Part shown: in pieces, positions 25,680 to 35,397 of the stretch | Numbering within the stretch: the first letter of the stretch is position 1 | Layout of the letters: every line of letters begins with the position of its first letter | Assembly (NCBI RefSeq): GCF_001426685.1 | Contig: NZ_LMFB01000009.1 | Location: 200,454-264,453 of the forward strand | Length of the DNA: 64,000 nucleotides | Source: Rhizobium sp. Root483D2 | GTDB lineage: Bacteria > Pseudomonadota > Alphaproteobacteria > Rhizobiales > Rhizobiaceae | Direction: 5' to 3' | The notes under the pieces: model-generated | Databases searched by the model: none | What the model was told of the DNA's origin: nothing | What the model saw: the letters and a program-made list of their open reading frames with translations, nothing else | Program-made: the position numbers and the translations under genes

Positions 25680-27176
25680 ATGAATATCCTGGTCAAGAAC
25701 GATTTCCTGAGCACGGAAGTATCGAATTTCGTGCGCGCCAAGCACTATCTGTTCATCAACAACAAGAAGGTACTGCCGCGGAGCGGAAAGACATTCGATG
25801 TGCTGAACCCGGCGAACGGCCAGAAAATCGCCGAAGCTCCGGAGGCAGGCCCAGAAGAGGTGGAAGACGCCGTCCGGGCGGCCCGCGCCGCGTTTGAGAG
25901 TGGCCCTTGGGCGCGGATGTCGCCGAACGATCGCGGCAAGTTGGTCTGGAAATTCGGCGAGCTTTTGGAAAAATACGGCGATGAGCTGGCGCAGATCGAA
26001 AGCCTCGATAATGGCAAGCCCGTCACCTATGCCCGCAATGTCGATGTGGCCTTCAGCGCCGAATTGATGCGCTATATGGCGGGGTGGTCGACCAAGATTT
26101 TGGGCAATAGCATTCCTGTTTCCCTGCCGGGCGACTGGCATGCCTATACCCTTCGCGAACCCGTCGGCGTATGCGCCCAGATCATTCCCTGGAACTTCCC
26201 GCTGCTGATGGCCGCCTGGAAGCTTGCGCCGGCGCTCGCCGCCGGTTGCACGATCATCCTGAAGCCGGCCGAGCAGACGCCGCTGAGCGCACTGCGCCTA
26301 GCCGACATCATTGCCGAAGCGGGGTTTCCGGCAGGTGTCGTCAACATTCTCACCGGCGACGGCCGGGTGGGTGCTGCCCTTGTCGAACATCCCGACATCG
26401 ACAAGGTCGCATTCACCGGCTCTACGGAAGTCGGCAAGCTGATCATGAAGGGCGCCACCTCCAACCTGAAAAAAGTCAGCCTTGAACTCGGCGGAAAATC
26501 GCCGGCGATCGTCTTTGACGACGCCGATCTCGACGTTGCGATAGCCGGCGTTGCCAACGGCATCTTCTTCAATTCCGGACAATGCTGCACGGCCGGCTCG
26601 CGTATCTATGCCCACAAGAAGATTTTCGACAAGCTGATGGCCGGGCTCGCTCTGGAAGCCGGAAAAGCCAAGCTCGGCCTTGGCCTTGACCCGGCGACCA
26701 CGGTCGGGCCGCTGATCTCCGACGAACAGTTTGGAAAGGTCTGCGGCTATCTCGAAGCCGGCCGCCGCGATGGCGCGGAAGTCGTGGCGGGCGGCAGCCG
26801 TTGGGGAACCGAAGGCTATTTTGTCCAGCCGACGGTTTTTGCGCATACGACACCGGAGATGTCTGTGGTGCGCGAAGAGATCTTTGGCCCCGTCGTCTGC
26901 GCCATGCCGTTCGATGACGACGATCTTGAGAGCCTGGCGCGAAAGGCCAATGATACGGTCTATGGCCTCGGTGCCAGCGTCTGGACCCGCGATATCGGCA
27001 GGGCCCACAAGATGGCCCGCCGCATCAAGGCGGGCACGGTCTGGATCAATTCACACCTGCCCAATGACGTCGCCCTCCCCTTCGGCGGTTTCAAGCAATC
27101 CGGCTTTGGCCGCGAAATGGGCTACGAGGCCATCGAGCTCTACACCCATGTGAAAACGGTCGCAGCCAGCCTGTAA
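25680..27176 (+). CDS. NAD(P)-dependent aldehyde dehydrogenase
   Basis: Predicted 498-residue ALDH-superfamily enzyme oxidising an aldehyde to the acid. Hallmarks are the fold motifs IIPWNFPLLMAAWKLAPALA and ILKPAEQTPLSAL, the Rossmann FTGSTEVGK, the general-base glutamate Glu269 (LELGGKSPAIV) and the catalytic cysteine in FNSGQCCTAGSR (Cys302/303). The EIFGPV and PFGGFKQSGFGRE motifs lie near the C-terminus. The ATG at 25680 has an excellent AAGGAGGAG ribosome-binding site, so the in-frame ATG at 25584 is rejected. It resembles betaine/aminoaldehyde dehydrogenases in length. A GMC alcohol oxidase/dehydrogenase follows, suggesting consecutive alcohol -> aldehyde -> acid steps. Substrate unknown. 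Confidence 0.93.
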   Translation: MNILVKNDFLSTEVSNFVRAKHYLFINNKKVLPRSGKTFDVLNPANGQKIAEAPEAGPEEVEDAVRAARAAFESGPWARMSPNDRGKLVWKFGELLEKYGDELAQIESLDNGKPVTYARNVDVAFSAELMRYMAGWSTKILGNSIPVSLPGDWHAYTLREPVGVCAQIIPWNFPLLMAAWKLAPALAAGCTIILKPAEQTPLSALRLADIIAEAGFPAGVVNILTGDGRVGAALVEHPDIDKVAFTGSTEVGKLIMKGATSNLKKVSLELGGKSPAIVFDDADLDVAIAGVANGIFFNSGQCCTAGSRIYAHKKIFDKLMAGLALEAGKAKLGLGLDPATTVGPLISDEQFGKVCGYLEAGRRDGAEVVAGGSRWGTEGYFVQPTVFAHTTPEMSVVREEIFGPVVCAMPFDDDDLESLARKANDTVYGLGASVWTRDIGRAHKMARRIKAGTVWINSHLPNDVALPFGGFKQSGFGREMGYEAIELYTHVKTVAASL

Positions 27177-27192
27177 TCGGCCTGCCGCTGAC

Positions 27193-27222
27193 GAAGCCAT
27201 CGCGCGTGGTGGCTTCCTTTTC
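27193..27222 (+). terminator. hairpin with T-rich tail between ALDH and GMC genes
   Basis: GAAGCCA (27193-27199) pairs with TGGCTTC (27210-27216) around a 10-nt loop and is followed by CTTTTCC. It could be a partial intrinsic terminator or an mRNA-stabilising hairpin that lowers expression of the downstream genes. Confidence 0.45.
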
Positions 27223-27241
27223 CCTATCCGGAGCAACGATT

Positions 27242-28870
27242 ATGACCGACTATATCATTGTAGGAGGAGGCTCGGCAGGATGCGTCCTGGCCAACCGCCT
27301 TTCCGCAGACCCGACCGTCAACGTAACCCTGTTGGAAGCTGGCGGATGGGACAAGAGCATTTTCATCCATATGCCTGCAGGCTATTTTCAGCTGATGAAG
27401 ACCGGCCGCATCGATTGGGGCTATCACACGGCGCCGCAGAAAAATCTCAACAACCGCACCATGTTTTGGCCGCGCGCCAAGGTTCTCGGCGGCTGCAGCT
27501 GCGTCAACGGGATGATCTATATCCGCGGCAATTCCAGCGATTACGACCAGTGGGCGCAGGCCGGCAATCGCAACTGGGCCTACGAAGAATGCCTGCCCTA
27601 TTTCCGGAAATCGGAGACATGGGAAGGTGCCTCCGGCGAATTCCACGGCAATGACGGACCGCTGCGGACCAGCCGCCATGGTGTGCAGCATCCCTTGGCC
27701 AGGGCTTTTGTCGAAGCCGGTGTCCAGGCGGGTTATCCCCGCACCGACGATTTCAACGGTGCCCATCAGGAGGGTTTCGGCCCTTGCGACAGCACGATGA
27801 CCGCCGATGGCAAGGCCAAACGCTCCAGTGCCTCGCAAGCCTATCTCCATCCGGTCCGCCACCGCAAAAACCTCTCGATCATCACCGGTGCGACGGTCAG
27901 CCGCGTCATCATCGAGAATGGCCGCGCCACCGGCGTCGAATATGTTTCCAACGGCCGGACAAACATCCTGCGCGCAGACCGCGAAGTCATTCTTTCCGGC
28001 GGCGCGATCAACTCGCCACAATTGCTGCAGCTTTCGGGCGTCGGCGATCCGCACCATCTGAAATCGCAGGGCATCAAGGTTCAGGCGGAACTTCGCGGCG
28101 TCGGCGAAAATCTGCAGGATCATCTCGCAATCGGATTGAAGAACCGCGTCACATCGCCGATTTCGCTGCTGCCGATGGTCAACCCGCTTCGGTCAGCGCT
28201 TGCGCTGGGACGTTACATGCTCAATGGAACGGGACCGGCGGCCTATCACGGCATCGAGGCTTTGGCCTTCGTCAAGACGCGGCCGGAAGCGATTGCCGCC
28301 GAACTGCAATATCACTTCATCATGATCATGTACGACGACCACGGCCGCAACATCATCCCCGAACATGGGTTCATGCCCTATTTCAACATTGCCCGGCCCA
28401 AAAGCCGCGGTTCGATCCGCATCAACTCGGCCGACCCTCTGAAACATCCAACCATCCAGCCCAACTACTTCGATGATCCCGACGACCTGCGCGTCATGCG
28501 CGAAGGCATCAAGATCAGCCGCGATATCGTCGCGCAGAAGGCTTTCGATCCCTATCGTGGCGAGGAATATGCGCCCGGCCGAGATGTCCGCACCGACAGG
28601 GAAATCGACGATTATCTGCGCGCCAGGATCGAGTCGATCTACCATCCCGTCGGGACCTGCAAGATGGGTTCGGATCCGATGGCCGTGGTGGACGACCGCT
28701 TGCGCGTGCATGGCGTGGACGGCCTGCGCGTCGTCGATGCTTCCGTCATGCCGACACTGGTTACGGGCAATACGAACGCACCCACGATCATGATTGCCGA
28801 ACGGGCCGCCGACTTCATCATCAAGGGTGACGCGCAGTCCGCGCCGCAGGAAAAGCGGGCGTTTGCGTGA
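27242..28870 (+). CDS. GMC-family oxidoreductase (choline/alcohol dehydrogenase type)
   Basis: Predicted 542-residue FAD enzyme oxidising an alcohol. It begins with the dinucleotide motif [22 protein letters not shown] signature 1 is seen in [21 protein letters not shown] and signature 2 in [20 protein letters not shown]. The C-terminal active-site region is [10 protein letters not shown] followed by [17 protein letters not shown]. The ATG at 27242 follows CCGGAGCAACGATT; an upstream in-frame GTG at 27206 is less likely. Choline dehydrogenase, PEG dehydrogenase and related alcohol dehydrogenases share this architecture, so the substrate stays open. It works with the ALDH before it and a BKACE after it. 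Confidence 0.92.
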   Translation: MTDYIIVGGGSAGCVLANRLSADPTVNVTLLEAGGWDKSIFIHMPAGYFQLMKTGRIDWGYHTAPQKNLNNRTMFWPRAKVLGGCSCVNGMIYIRGNSSDYDQWAQAGNRNWAYEECLPYFRKSETWEGASGEFHGNDGPLRTSRHGVQHPLARAFVEAGVQAGYPRTDDFNGAHQEGFGPCDSTMTADGKAKRSSASQAYLHPVRHRKNLSIITGATVSRVIIENGRATGVEYVSNGRTNILRADREVILSGGAINSPQLLQLSGVGDPHHLKSQGIKVQAELRGVGENLQDHLAIGLKNRVTSPISLLPMVNPLRSALALGRYMLNGTGPAAYHGIEALAFVKTRPEAIAAELQYHFIMIMYDDHGRNIIPEHGFMPYFNIARPKSRGSIRINSADPLKHPTIQPNYFDDPDDLRVMREGIKISRDIVAQKAFDPYRGEEYAPGRDVRTDREIDDYLRARIESIYHPVGTCKMGSDPMAVVDDRLRVHGVDGLRVVDASVMPTLVTGNTNAPTIMIAERAADFIIKGDAQSAPQEKRAFA

Positions 28871-28937
28871 CATCTGCCGAGAGCGCTTCCAACGGGTGCC
28901 GGTTAGAGGCATGCGTTACAACAACGGAAAAACGTCC

Positions 28938-29897
28938 ATGACAGAGCATAAAGTCATTATTTCCTGCGCGGTGACGGGCGCCATCCACACGCCTTCAATG
29001 TCCCCCTATCTGCCGGTCACGCCGGCAGAGATCGCGGCATCCGCACTCGAGGCGGCCGACGCTGGCGCCGCCATCCTGCATCTGCACGCCCGCGACCCCA
29101 TCACCGGCAAACCCGACCAAACGCCACAGGCTTTTGCGCCGTTTCTCGCCGAAATAGCCGCACGCACCGACGCGGTCATCAACCTGACGAGCGGCGGCAG
29201 CCCGTGCATGAAGATCGAGGAACGCATACAGCCGTCCATCGCCTTCAAGCCCGAGCTCGCGTCTCTAAATATGGGCTCGATGAATTTCGGCCTGTTTCCG
29301 ATGCTCGACCGCTACAAGACGTTTCAGCATGACTGGGAACGGGAAGCACTGGAAAACAGCCGCGACCTGATTTTCCGCAATACGTTCAAGGATATCGAAT
29401 ATGCAGTATCTGCCCTTTCGGGCAACGGCACCCGCTTCGAGTTCGAGTGCTACGATACCAGCCATCTCTATAACCTCGCCCATTTCGCCGATCGCGGCCT
29501 GGTAAAGCCTCCGTTCCTGGTGCAGACCGTCTTCGGTATTCTCGGCGGCATCGGCACCCATCCGGACGATGTCCAGCACATGCGCCGGACTGCGGATCGT
29601 CTGTTTGGCAAGGATTATCGCTGGTCTGTTCTCGGCGCCGGCCGGGCACAAATGCCGGTCGCAGCGATGGCGGCTGCAACCGGCGGCCATGTTCGCGTCG
29701 GTCTTGAGGACAGTCTGTGGATGCGCCGGGGCGTTCTGGCCAAGACCAATGCCGAGCAGGTTCGCAACATCCGCAACATTATCGAGAATCTCGGCCTGAC
29801 AATCGCCACACCTGATGAAGCCCGTGCGCTCCTGGATCTCAAAGGCAAAGCCTCGACGGCAATGCCGCAGAAAGCCTTGCTCGGGCAGGTGGGATAG
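28938..29897 (+). CDS. BKACE (DUF849) beta-keto acid cleavage enzyme
   Basis: Predicted 319-residue zinc TIM-barrel enzyme. BKACE proteins cleave a beta-keto acid using acetyl-CoA to give acetoacetate plus a CoA ester. Seen are the metal-binding histidines in AAILHLHARDP (His48, His50), the strand VIISCAVTGAIHTPS, INLTSGGSPCM, LASLNMGSMNFG and late AGRAQMPVAAMAAATGGHVRVGLEDSL. The ATG at 28938 is the conventional N-terminus; an ATG at 28911 would add nine residues. It is 67 nt after the GMC gene on the same strand, so the likely pathway is alcohol -> aldehyde -> acid plus beta-keto cleavage, e.g. of a carnitine-like or amino acid-derived compound. That pathway is inferred. Confidence 0.9.
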   Translation: MTEHKVIISCAVTGAIHTPSMSPYLPVTPAEIAASALEAADAGAAILHLHARDPITGKPDQTPQAFAPFLAEIAARTDAVINLTSGGSPCMKIEERIQPSIAFKPELASLNMGSMNFGLFPMLDRYKTFQHDWEREALENSRDLIFRNTFKDIEYAVSALSGNGTRFEFECYDTSHLYNLAHFADRGLVKPPFLVQTVFGILGGIGTHPDDVQHMRRTADRLFGKDYRWSVLGAGRAQMPVAAMAAATGGHVRVGLEDSLWMRRGVLAKTNAEQVRNIRNIIENLGLTIATPDEARALLDLKGKASTAMPQKALLGQVG

Positions 29898-29982
29898 TTT
29901 GCGAGGCGACGGATACGCTGCAATCAGTTTAAATCGGGATGTTGAATTTCAGTGATTTACCGGAACTCTTCGAAGTTTTCGA

Positions 29983-30007
29983 CTGTTATATATTCGGCTG
30001 TTATATA
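29983..30007. repeat. tandem CTGTTATATA repeats upstream of gntR
   Basis: The 10-mer CTGTTATATA occurs at 29983-29992 and 29998-30007, so the copies start 15 nt apart. The pair lies in the AT-rich leader of the GntR-family gene at 30085. It may be a regulator-binding site or promoter element; there is no independent support. Confidence 0.3.
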
Positions 30008-30084
30008 AAGAATAATCCTGCAATAGGCTCTTCCGGCAGCCGCCACTTTCGCCTCAAGGGGCTCCGGAACCAATTTAAGGATCG

Positions 30085-30834
30085 ATGCAAGTGACTGTGC
30101 AACAGGATAAGATAACCACGATCGACGTGCGAAGTGTGCACGAGCGTGTTTATGACGAGTTGCGCCGCTCGCTCCTCCAGGGCCATTATGCCGCAGGACA
30201 ATCGCTCACCATAAGAGGGCTTGCTGCCACGCTCGGCACCAGCGAAATGCCGATCCGCGAAGCGATCAAGCGGCTGGTGGCAGAACGCATGATCGTCCAG
30301 CTTTCCAATCGCACCTTCCAGGTGCCGGAGCTGGAATGGGCCCAGTTCGAAGAATTGACCAGCCTTCGCATCTCCATCGAGGGCCTGGCCGCCAAACGCG
30401 CCGTCCCCAATATGGACGATGCCTTGCTGGGCAAACTTACAAGGCTTAACGCCACCATGAAAGCCGGGCTGCAGAACAACGATCGCGCGCTCGTTCTGCG
30501 CAGCAACCAGGAATTCCATTTCGCACTTTACGCCGCATCGGGGTCACCTTTGATGGTGGAACTGATCGAAATGCTATGGATGCGCAGCGGCCCTTACCTA
30601 GCCGAAGCAATCCAGAAAATCGATGACGCCAACTTTTTCTTCGCCCGCGCATCGGACATTCATGACACCCTGATCACCGCCCTGATCGCCAGAGACGAAG
30701 AAGCCGTCTTCCAGGCCTTGAAACAGGATCTATGGTCAACCGCATCCTGGTACAAAGACCGCATCGACATGGCCCGCAGCCATCCCCCCGACATCGCCCC
30801 CATGACATTCATCCGGTTTTCGGGTGACCGGTGA
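30085..30834 (+). CDS. GntR-family transcriptional regulator (FCD type)
   Basis: Predicted 249-residue regulator. The N-terminal winged helix has VYDELRRSLLQGHY, SLTIRGLAATLGTSEMPIREAIKRL and an R/F-rich wing. The C-terminal all-helical FCD effector domain includes RISIEGLAAKRAV, NQEFHFALYAASG and a terminal helix with HDTLITALIARDEEAVFQAL; the His residues fit the usual metal/ligand pocket. It follows the ALDH-GMC-BKACE genes on the same strand (187 nt gap) and probably controls them, perhaps through the repeated palindromes at 25331 and 25505. The start is ATG at 30085 with TAAGGA upstream. Confidence 0.9.
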   Translation: MQVTVQQDKITTIDVRSVHERVYDELRRSLLQGHYAAGQSLTIRGLAATLGTSEMPIREAIKRLVAERMIVQLSNRTFQVPELEWAQFEELTSLRISIEGLAAKRAVPNMDDALLGKLTRLNATMKAGLQNNDRALVLRSNQEFHFALYAASGSPLMVELIEMLWMRSGPYLAEAIQKIDDANFFFARASDIHDTLITALIARDEEAVFQALKQDLWSTASWYKDRIDMARSHPPDIAPMTFIRFSGDR

Positions 30835-30900
30835 TGGTTGATGTGTGAAGAGCGGTGGGTGCTGTCACTTTTGTGGATGGCGAGCTTTTTCGCCTCCTCA

Positions 30901-31689
30901 TCACCAGCAGCAGAAGCCACCATCGACGAGCAGATCGACGCCGGTGACGTAGCTTGAGGCGTTTGACAAGAGGAATACGGCGGGGCCCACCATTTCATCG
31001 ACATTGGCCATGCGCTGCATCGGCGTCTGTTCTTCAAACGATTTCGTCTGATGCACCATTTCAGGCCGGGTGTTCATTGGTGTCGCCGTGTAGCCAGGGC
31101 TGATCGTATTGACGCGGATACCGCGATCGACCCATTCCATCGCCATCGATTTGGTCATGTGGATGACGCCGGCCTTTGAGGCGTTGTAGTGGCACTGGTT
31201 CAGCCCGCGATTGACGATGACGCCGGACATGGAGGCGATGTTGACGATCGAGCCCCGGCCGGATTTCAGCATCGCCCGTGCTTCCGCCTGGCAGGAGAGA
31301 AATACGCCTTTCAGGTTGATGTCCATCATCGTCTGGAACTGGTGTTCCTCCATCTCCTCCGCCGGATTGGCATTGGCAATACCGGCGGCATTGACGGCCA
31401 GTGTCAAGGACCCGAGCTCCGCTTCGGTACGCGCAACCGCGTCGCTCAATGCCGCACTGCTGGTGACGTCGGCAGCGATCTGGACGCTGCGGCGTCCTGC
31501 CCGCGCAATGAAATCGGCAGTCGTTGCCAGGCCATCGTCCGTGCGGCGGTCGAGAAGCGCGACATCTGCGCCGCATTGCGCGATCCCCACGGCGATCCGC
31601 TGCCCGATACCGCTGCCTGCACCGGTCACTATTGCAACATTTCCGGACAGATCGAACAGTTTTTGCGCGTCGAGCTTGATGACAGACAT
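30901..31689 (-). CDS. SDR-family NAD(P)-dependent dehydrogenase
   Basis: Predicted 262-residue short-chain dehydrogenase. The cofactor motif TGAGSGIG is near residue 20, NAAG lies in the middle, and the catalytic Ser, YNASK Tyr/Lys and ISPGYTATPM are all present. The C-terminal DGGFCCW ends like classical polyol/sugar SDRs. It is the last gene of a - strand operon, 14 nt after the ABC ATPase gene. It probably oxidises the imported sugar alcohol (or reduces the sugar) before kinase and transketolase steps encoded on the opposite strand. The exact substrate is unknown. Confidence 0.9.
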   Translation of the reverse strand: MSVIKLDAQKLFDLSGNVAIVTGAGSGIGQRIAVGIAQCGADVALLDRRTDDGLATTADFIARAGRRSVQIAADVTSSAALSDAVARTEAELGSLTLAVNAAGIANANPAEEMEEHQFQTMMDINLKGVFLSCQAEARAMLKSGRGSIVNIASMSGVIVNRGLNQCHYNASKAGVIHMTKSMAMEWVDRGIRVNTISPGYTATPMNTRPEMVHQTKSFEEQTPMQRMANVDEMVGPAVFLLSNASSYVTGVDLLVDGGFCCW

Positions 31690-31703
31690 TGAGCATTTCC
31701 TCT

Positions 31704-33191
31704 TTAAATGGTCGCCAGTTCCATGACCGAGACGTCGTTGGCGTCTTCGCGGTTCAGGATGCCGGCTTGTTTTCCCTGGGCCATGACCATGATGCGGCTG
31801 GAGACGCCCAGCACCTCCTCAAGGTCAGAGCTGACCACGATCACCGCAACGCCCCCGCGTGCGAGATCCATGATCAGATCATAGATGGATGAGCGCGCGC
31901 CGACATCGATGCCGCGCGTCGGTTCGTCCAGAACCACGACCTGCGGCTTTCGCGCCAGCCATTTTGCCAGCACCACCTTCTGCTGGTTCCCGCCTGAAAG
32001 TTCACCGGCATTTTGTCCGCCGCGCCCCTTGACGCCGAACCGCTTGATGAATTCATCGGCAAATTCGCGGATACGGCGCGACGATATCCAGCCGTTGCGG
32101 GAGATTTCACCGAGATTGGCATAGGCAATATTTTCCGCGATCGAATGCTCGAGCACCACGCCCTGCAGCTTGCGATCCTCCGGGACGAGAACGATGCCGT
32201 TGCGGATCGCATCGATCGGCGATCGCGGCGTGACCGGCTTTCCATGCAGCAGGACCTCGCCTGCGGAGATGGGATCGGCTCCGGTGATGGCACGTACCAG
32301 CTCGGTACGTCCGGCACCCATCAGGCCGGCAATGCCGAACACTTCGCCCTTGCGAACCGAGAAATTGATATCGCGGAACGTATTGGAGGGCGAAGAGAGC
32401 CCGCGAACCTCAAGCGCAACATGGTCCGACGGGGCTGGAAGAGCGGGGAACATACGCTCCAGCGAGCGCCCAACCATCGCCTCGACAATGGTGCGGATCG
32501 GAACATTGCCGGTGTCAAACTCCTGCACTTTCGCGCCGTCGCGCATGACGACGATGCGGTCTGCAATCTGACGGATTTCTTCAAGACGGTGCGAGATATA
32601 GATGATGCCGACCCCGTCTGCCTTTAACCGCTCGATTTGCTGGAACAGAAGCTGGGTTTCCTCGCCGCCAAGTGCGGCCGTCGGTTCGTCGAGAATGAGG
32701 AGACGTGCATTCAGCGTCAGCGCTTTGGCAATCTCGATCAGCTGCTGCTTTCCGGTCGACAAGCCCTCGACCAGCCGGTCGGGCGAGACGTCGAGACCCA
32801 GTCTCTTCAGGCCGCTTCTTGCACGCTCTTCCATGCCGGCACGATCGACGCGGCCGGCCTTCATCGGATAGCGCCCGACGAAAACATTTTCGGCAATGGA
32901 CAGTTTGGGGAGCAGTTTCAGCTCCTGGTGGATCATGCCCACGCCTTCATCCATGGCGGCGCGGGGGGAGGCGGGGGCATAGGCTGCCCCCGACCAGGTC
33001 ATCTCTCCGGCAGACGGTTGAACGGTGCCTGAGATAATGTTCGACAGGGTGGATTTTCCCGCCCCGTTTTCACCAAGCAGCGCCACGACCTCTCCCGCGT
33101 AGATATCGAGATCGACACCGTGGAGAACCTTGATCGGACCGTAGGATTTCTGGACCCCACGGAGCGAGAGGATGGGAGAGCGGGTCGTCAT
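31704..33191 (-). CDS. sugar ABC transporter ATP-binding protein (RbsA/XylG type)
   Basis: Predicted 495-residue protein with two fused nucleotide-binding domains, as in carbohydrate uptake 2 (CUT2) systems. Domain 1 has Walker A GENGAGKST and a degenerate signature LSTGKQQ. Domain 2 has the degenerate Walker A GLMGAGRTE, the canonical signature LSGGNQQKV and Walker B VVLDEPTRGIDVGA. The ATG at 33191 is chosen; the frame remains open upstream for 67 codons, but that segment is Cys/Arg-rich and overlaps the binding-protein gene. It works with the permease and binding protein encoded just upstream. Confidence 0.94.
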   Translation of the reverse strand: MTTRSPILSLRGVQKSYGPIKVLHGVDLDIYAGEVVALLGENGAGKSTLSNIISGTVQPSAGEMTWSGAAYAPASPRAAMDEGVGMIHQELKLLPKLSIAENVFVGRYPMKAGRVDRAGMEERARSGLKRLGLDVSPDRLVEGLSTGKQQLIEIAKALTLNARLLILDEPTAALGGEETQLLFQQIERLKADGVGIIYISHRLEEIRQIADRIVVMRDGAKVQEFDTGNVPIRTIVEAMVGRSLERMFPALPAPSDHVALEVRGLSSPSNTFRDINFSVRKGEVFGIAGLMGAGRTELVRAITGADPISAGEVLLHGKPVTPRSPIDAIRNGIVLVPEDRKLQGVVLEHSIAENIAYANLGEISRNGWISSRRIREFADEFIKRFGVKGRGGQNAGELSGGNQQKVVLAKWLARKPQVVVLDEPTRGIDVGARSSIYDLIMDLARGGVAVIVVSSDLEEVLGVSSRIMVMAQGKQAGILNREDANDVSVMELATI

Positions 33192-33217
33192 GGCGCTGCC
33201 TTTCGCATCAGAACGGA

Positions 33218-34150
33218 TTACGGATGGTTCTTGACGAATTCCGGCGCATTTTCGCAGGTTGTCAGAACCGCATTCGGGGTCTGGCGCTCTTCGACCTTCT
33301 GGCCGGCGGCAACCGCAATCGCGGATTCGACAGCCAGGACACCCATTTTCTGCGTGCTCTGGGTTGCCGTTGCAATATACGGGCCCTTGCATTTGGCGAG
33401 ATATTCCAGCGCCGAGACGTCGCCGTCATAACCACCGATGATCACCTTGTCGGAGAGGTTGGCGACATCGACAGCCTTGGCTGCACCCATGGCAAGACCA
33501 TCGGCCTGGCCGAAGATGATCGTGATTTCCGGGTTTGCCTGCAGCATGTTCTGCGCGATCGAGAAGCCCTCGTCCGCCGACCACATATTGCTCCACTGCT
33601 GATCGACCAGCTCGACGCCCTTGTTCTCGTCGATGGCGCGCTTGCAGCCGGTGAAGCGATCGACTTCCGGCGTCGTGCCTTTCTGGCCATGGATGATCGC
33701 CATCTTGCCGGCGCCGCCAGCCTTGCCGATGATGTATTTGCAGACTTCATAGGCAGACTCGACGCTTTCGCCGGCGATGAACGTATCACCTGGCGCGCCT
33801 TCGGGCGTGCGATCGACATTGATAACGGGAATTCCGGCTTCGCGGGCGAGGCGCGTCGGAACGGCGGCGGCAGCGGCACCGGCCGGGATATAGATGAAGG
33901 CGTCGATATCCTGCGTCATCAGGTCCTGCACCTGACTGACCTGCGTGTTCGTATCGTTCTTCGCATCGACCACGACGACCTCGATGCCTTTTTCCTTGGC
34001 ATGCTTTTCGACGCCCAGCTTGATCTGGTTGAAGAAGTCAGCCTGGAGATTGGGAACGGCAAGACCGATTTTCTTGATTTCGGCAGCACTTGCCGGCAGG
34101 GCCAGCAGCGAGGCAGCGGTTGCCGCCAAAAGAATTTTGGACAGTTTCAT
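33218..34150 (-). CDS. periplasmic sugar-binding protein (RbsB type)
   Basis: Predicted 310-residue periplasmic binding protein. A Sec signal peptide (LLAATAASLLALPASA|A, cleavage near 22) precedes a type 1 periplasmic-binding fold: KIGLAVPNLQADFFNQI, VVDAKNDTNTQVSQVQDL, IPVINVDRTPEG, ITIIFGQADGLAMGA and VIIGGYDGD. This fits CUT2 ligands such as pentoses, branched sugars or polyols. Spacing to the ATPase gene is 26 nt. The ligand cannot be told from sequence alone. Confidence 0.93.
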   Translation of the reverse strand: MKLSKILLAATAASLLALPASAAEIKKIGLAVPNLQADFFNQIKLGVEKHAKEKGIEVVVVDAKNDTNTQVSQVQDLMTQDIDAFIYIPAGAAAAAVPTRLAREAGIPVINVDRTPEGAPGDTFIAGESVESAYEVCKYIIGKAGGAGKMAIIHGQKGTTPEVDRFTGCKRAIDENKGVELVDQQWSNMWSADEGFSIAQNMLQANPEITIIFGQADGLAMGAAKAVDVANLSDKVIIGGYDGDVSALEYLAKCKGPYIATATQSTQKMGVLAVESAIAVAAGQKVEERQTPNAVLTTCENAPEFVKNHP

Positions 34151-34274
34151 GGTTTCTCCTCCAAGTTACCCGGTGATCCCCTGCCCTCGCAGGCGCCACC
34201 GTCCTTTTTGCCGGCCCGCACCATTGCGAACCGTTTTCACCACCTCGCCGCACTCCCGCAGCGAGATGAAATTC

Positions 34275-35249
34275 CTATTTGCGCTTGCGGTAGGTTTCCG
34301 CCGTGACGGCGAGCACGATGACGGCGCCGATGATGACCTGCTGCAGGAAGGGCGAGACGCTGAGCAGGTTGAGACCATTGCGCAGCACGCCGATGATCAG
34401 AACCCCGATGATCGTGCCGCCGATGCCGCCGGTGCCGCCCGACAGCGAGGTGCCGCCGATCACGACCGCAGCAATCGCATCGAGTTCATAGGACACGCCC
34501 GAAGACGGCTGAACGGAATCGAGCCGGGCCGCCAGCACCATGCCGGCGAGGCCGGCGAGCAAGCTGCACACCACATAGACGAGAACGGTGGCGCGCTGGA
34601 CATTGATGCCGGCAAGGCGTGCCACTTCCGGGTTCCCGCCGATGGCATAAAGTACCCGGCCTCCATGGCGGTAACGCTGATAGAGAAGGCCAATGATGAA
34701 AACCACCACCATCACGGCAACCGTCAACGTCACGAAGCCGCCGAAACGCACGATGGCCATCATGTTGAACCAGGCGGGAAAACCGATGATCTGCTGGCCG
34801 TCGGTGATCATGTTGGCGATGCCACGCGCAATCGACATCATCGCGAGCGTTGCAATGAAGGGCGGCACGTTGAATCGTGTGATCAATAATCCCGCGATCA
34901 ATCCGTTCAGCGAGGCGGCGCAAAGCGCCAGCGCGATCGCCAGCGGCATCGGCACTCCGAGCACAACATTGAGATAGCCGAGCACCATCATGGCCAGCGC
35001 CATGACCGAGCCGACGGCAAGATCGATGCCGCCGATGAGAATGACCAGCGTCATGCCCACGGCCATGACGCCAAGGACGGTGATCTGATCGAGCACATTG
35101 AGGAAATTCCGCACCGACATGAACTTGTCTGTCGCGAAGGTGAGGAAAAGGCAGAGCACGATGAGCCCGATCAGCGGGCCGGTCGCCCCACGCAGGGACG
35201 GAAGCAATCCGCCGGCAAAAGCCCGTCTTTCCTTGATTGCCGCCACCAT
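34275..35249 (-). CDS. sugar ABC transporter permease (RbsC type)
   Basis: Predicted 324-residue inner-membrane permease with eight to ten hydrophobic helices and the CUT2 permease signature (GIDLAVGSVMALAMM, GLLITRFNVPPFIATLAMMSIARGI cut into helices, IGGNPEVARLAGINV). The start at 35249 follows GGAGGAGAAGCGCTG, a strong ribosome-binding site, so longer readings are rejected. It is first in the operon permease - binding protein - ATPase - SDR, divergent from the transketolase/kinase operon. Confidence 0.93.
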   Translation of the reverse strand: MVAAIKERRAFAGGLLPSLRGATGPLIGLIVLCLFLTFATDKFMSVRNFLNVLDQITVLGVMAVGMTLVILIGGIDLAVGSVMALAMMVLGYLNVVLGVPMPLAIALALCAASLNGLIAGLLITRFNVPPFIATLAMMSIARGIANMITDGQQIIGFPAWFNMMAIVRFGGFVTLTVAVMVVVFIIGLLYQRYRHGGRVLYAIGGNPEVARLAGINVQRATVLVYVVCSLLAGLAGMVLAARLDSVQPSSGVSYELDAIAAVVIGGTSLSGGTGGIGGTIIGVLIIGVLRNGLNLLSVSPFLQQVIIGAVIVLAVTAETYRKRK

Positions 35250-35295
35250 CAGCGCTTCTCCTCCAAGCCCGACCGCTACATGGAGTGAGCGGTAC

Positions 35296-35310
35296 GCATA
35301 AATATTCACT
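35296..35310. promoter_or_regulatory. AT-rich half-palindrome, candidate SorC operator (transporter side)
   Basis: On the - strand this reads AGTGAATATTTATGC and matches 11 of 15 positions of the perfect palindrome at 38781-38798. It lies 47 nt upstream of the permease start. A second AGTGA at 35284-35288 faces it. Confidence 0.45.
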
Positions 35311-35397
35311 AACGTGTGTAAATTCGTAACTGGCATTAATCTGACTGTCAATACATCATCAAGTGCTTATTTTTCGCCGGGACAGTCACGTTTTGGC

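Noticed and set aside
33224-34306. A 360-codon + strand open frame over the sugar-binding protein gene
   Set aside because: Antisense to a protein with a signal peptide and periplasmic-binding motifs; no domain seen.
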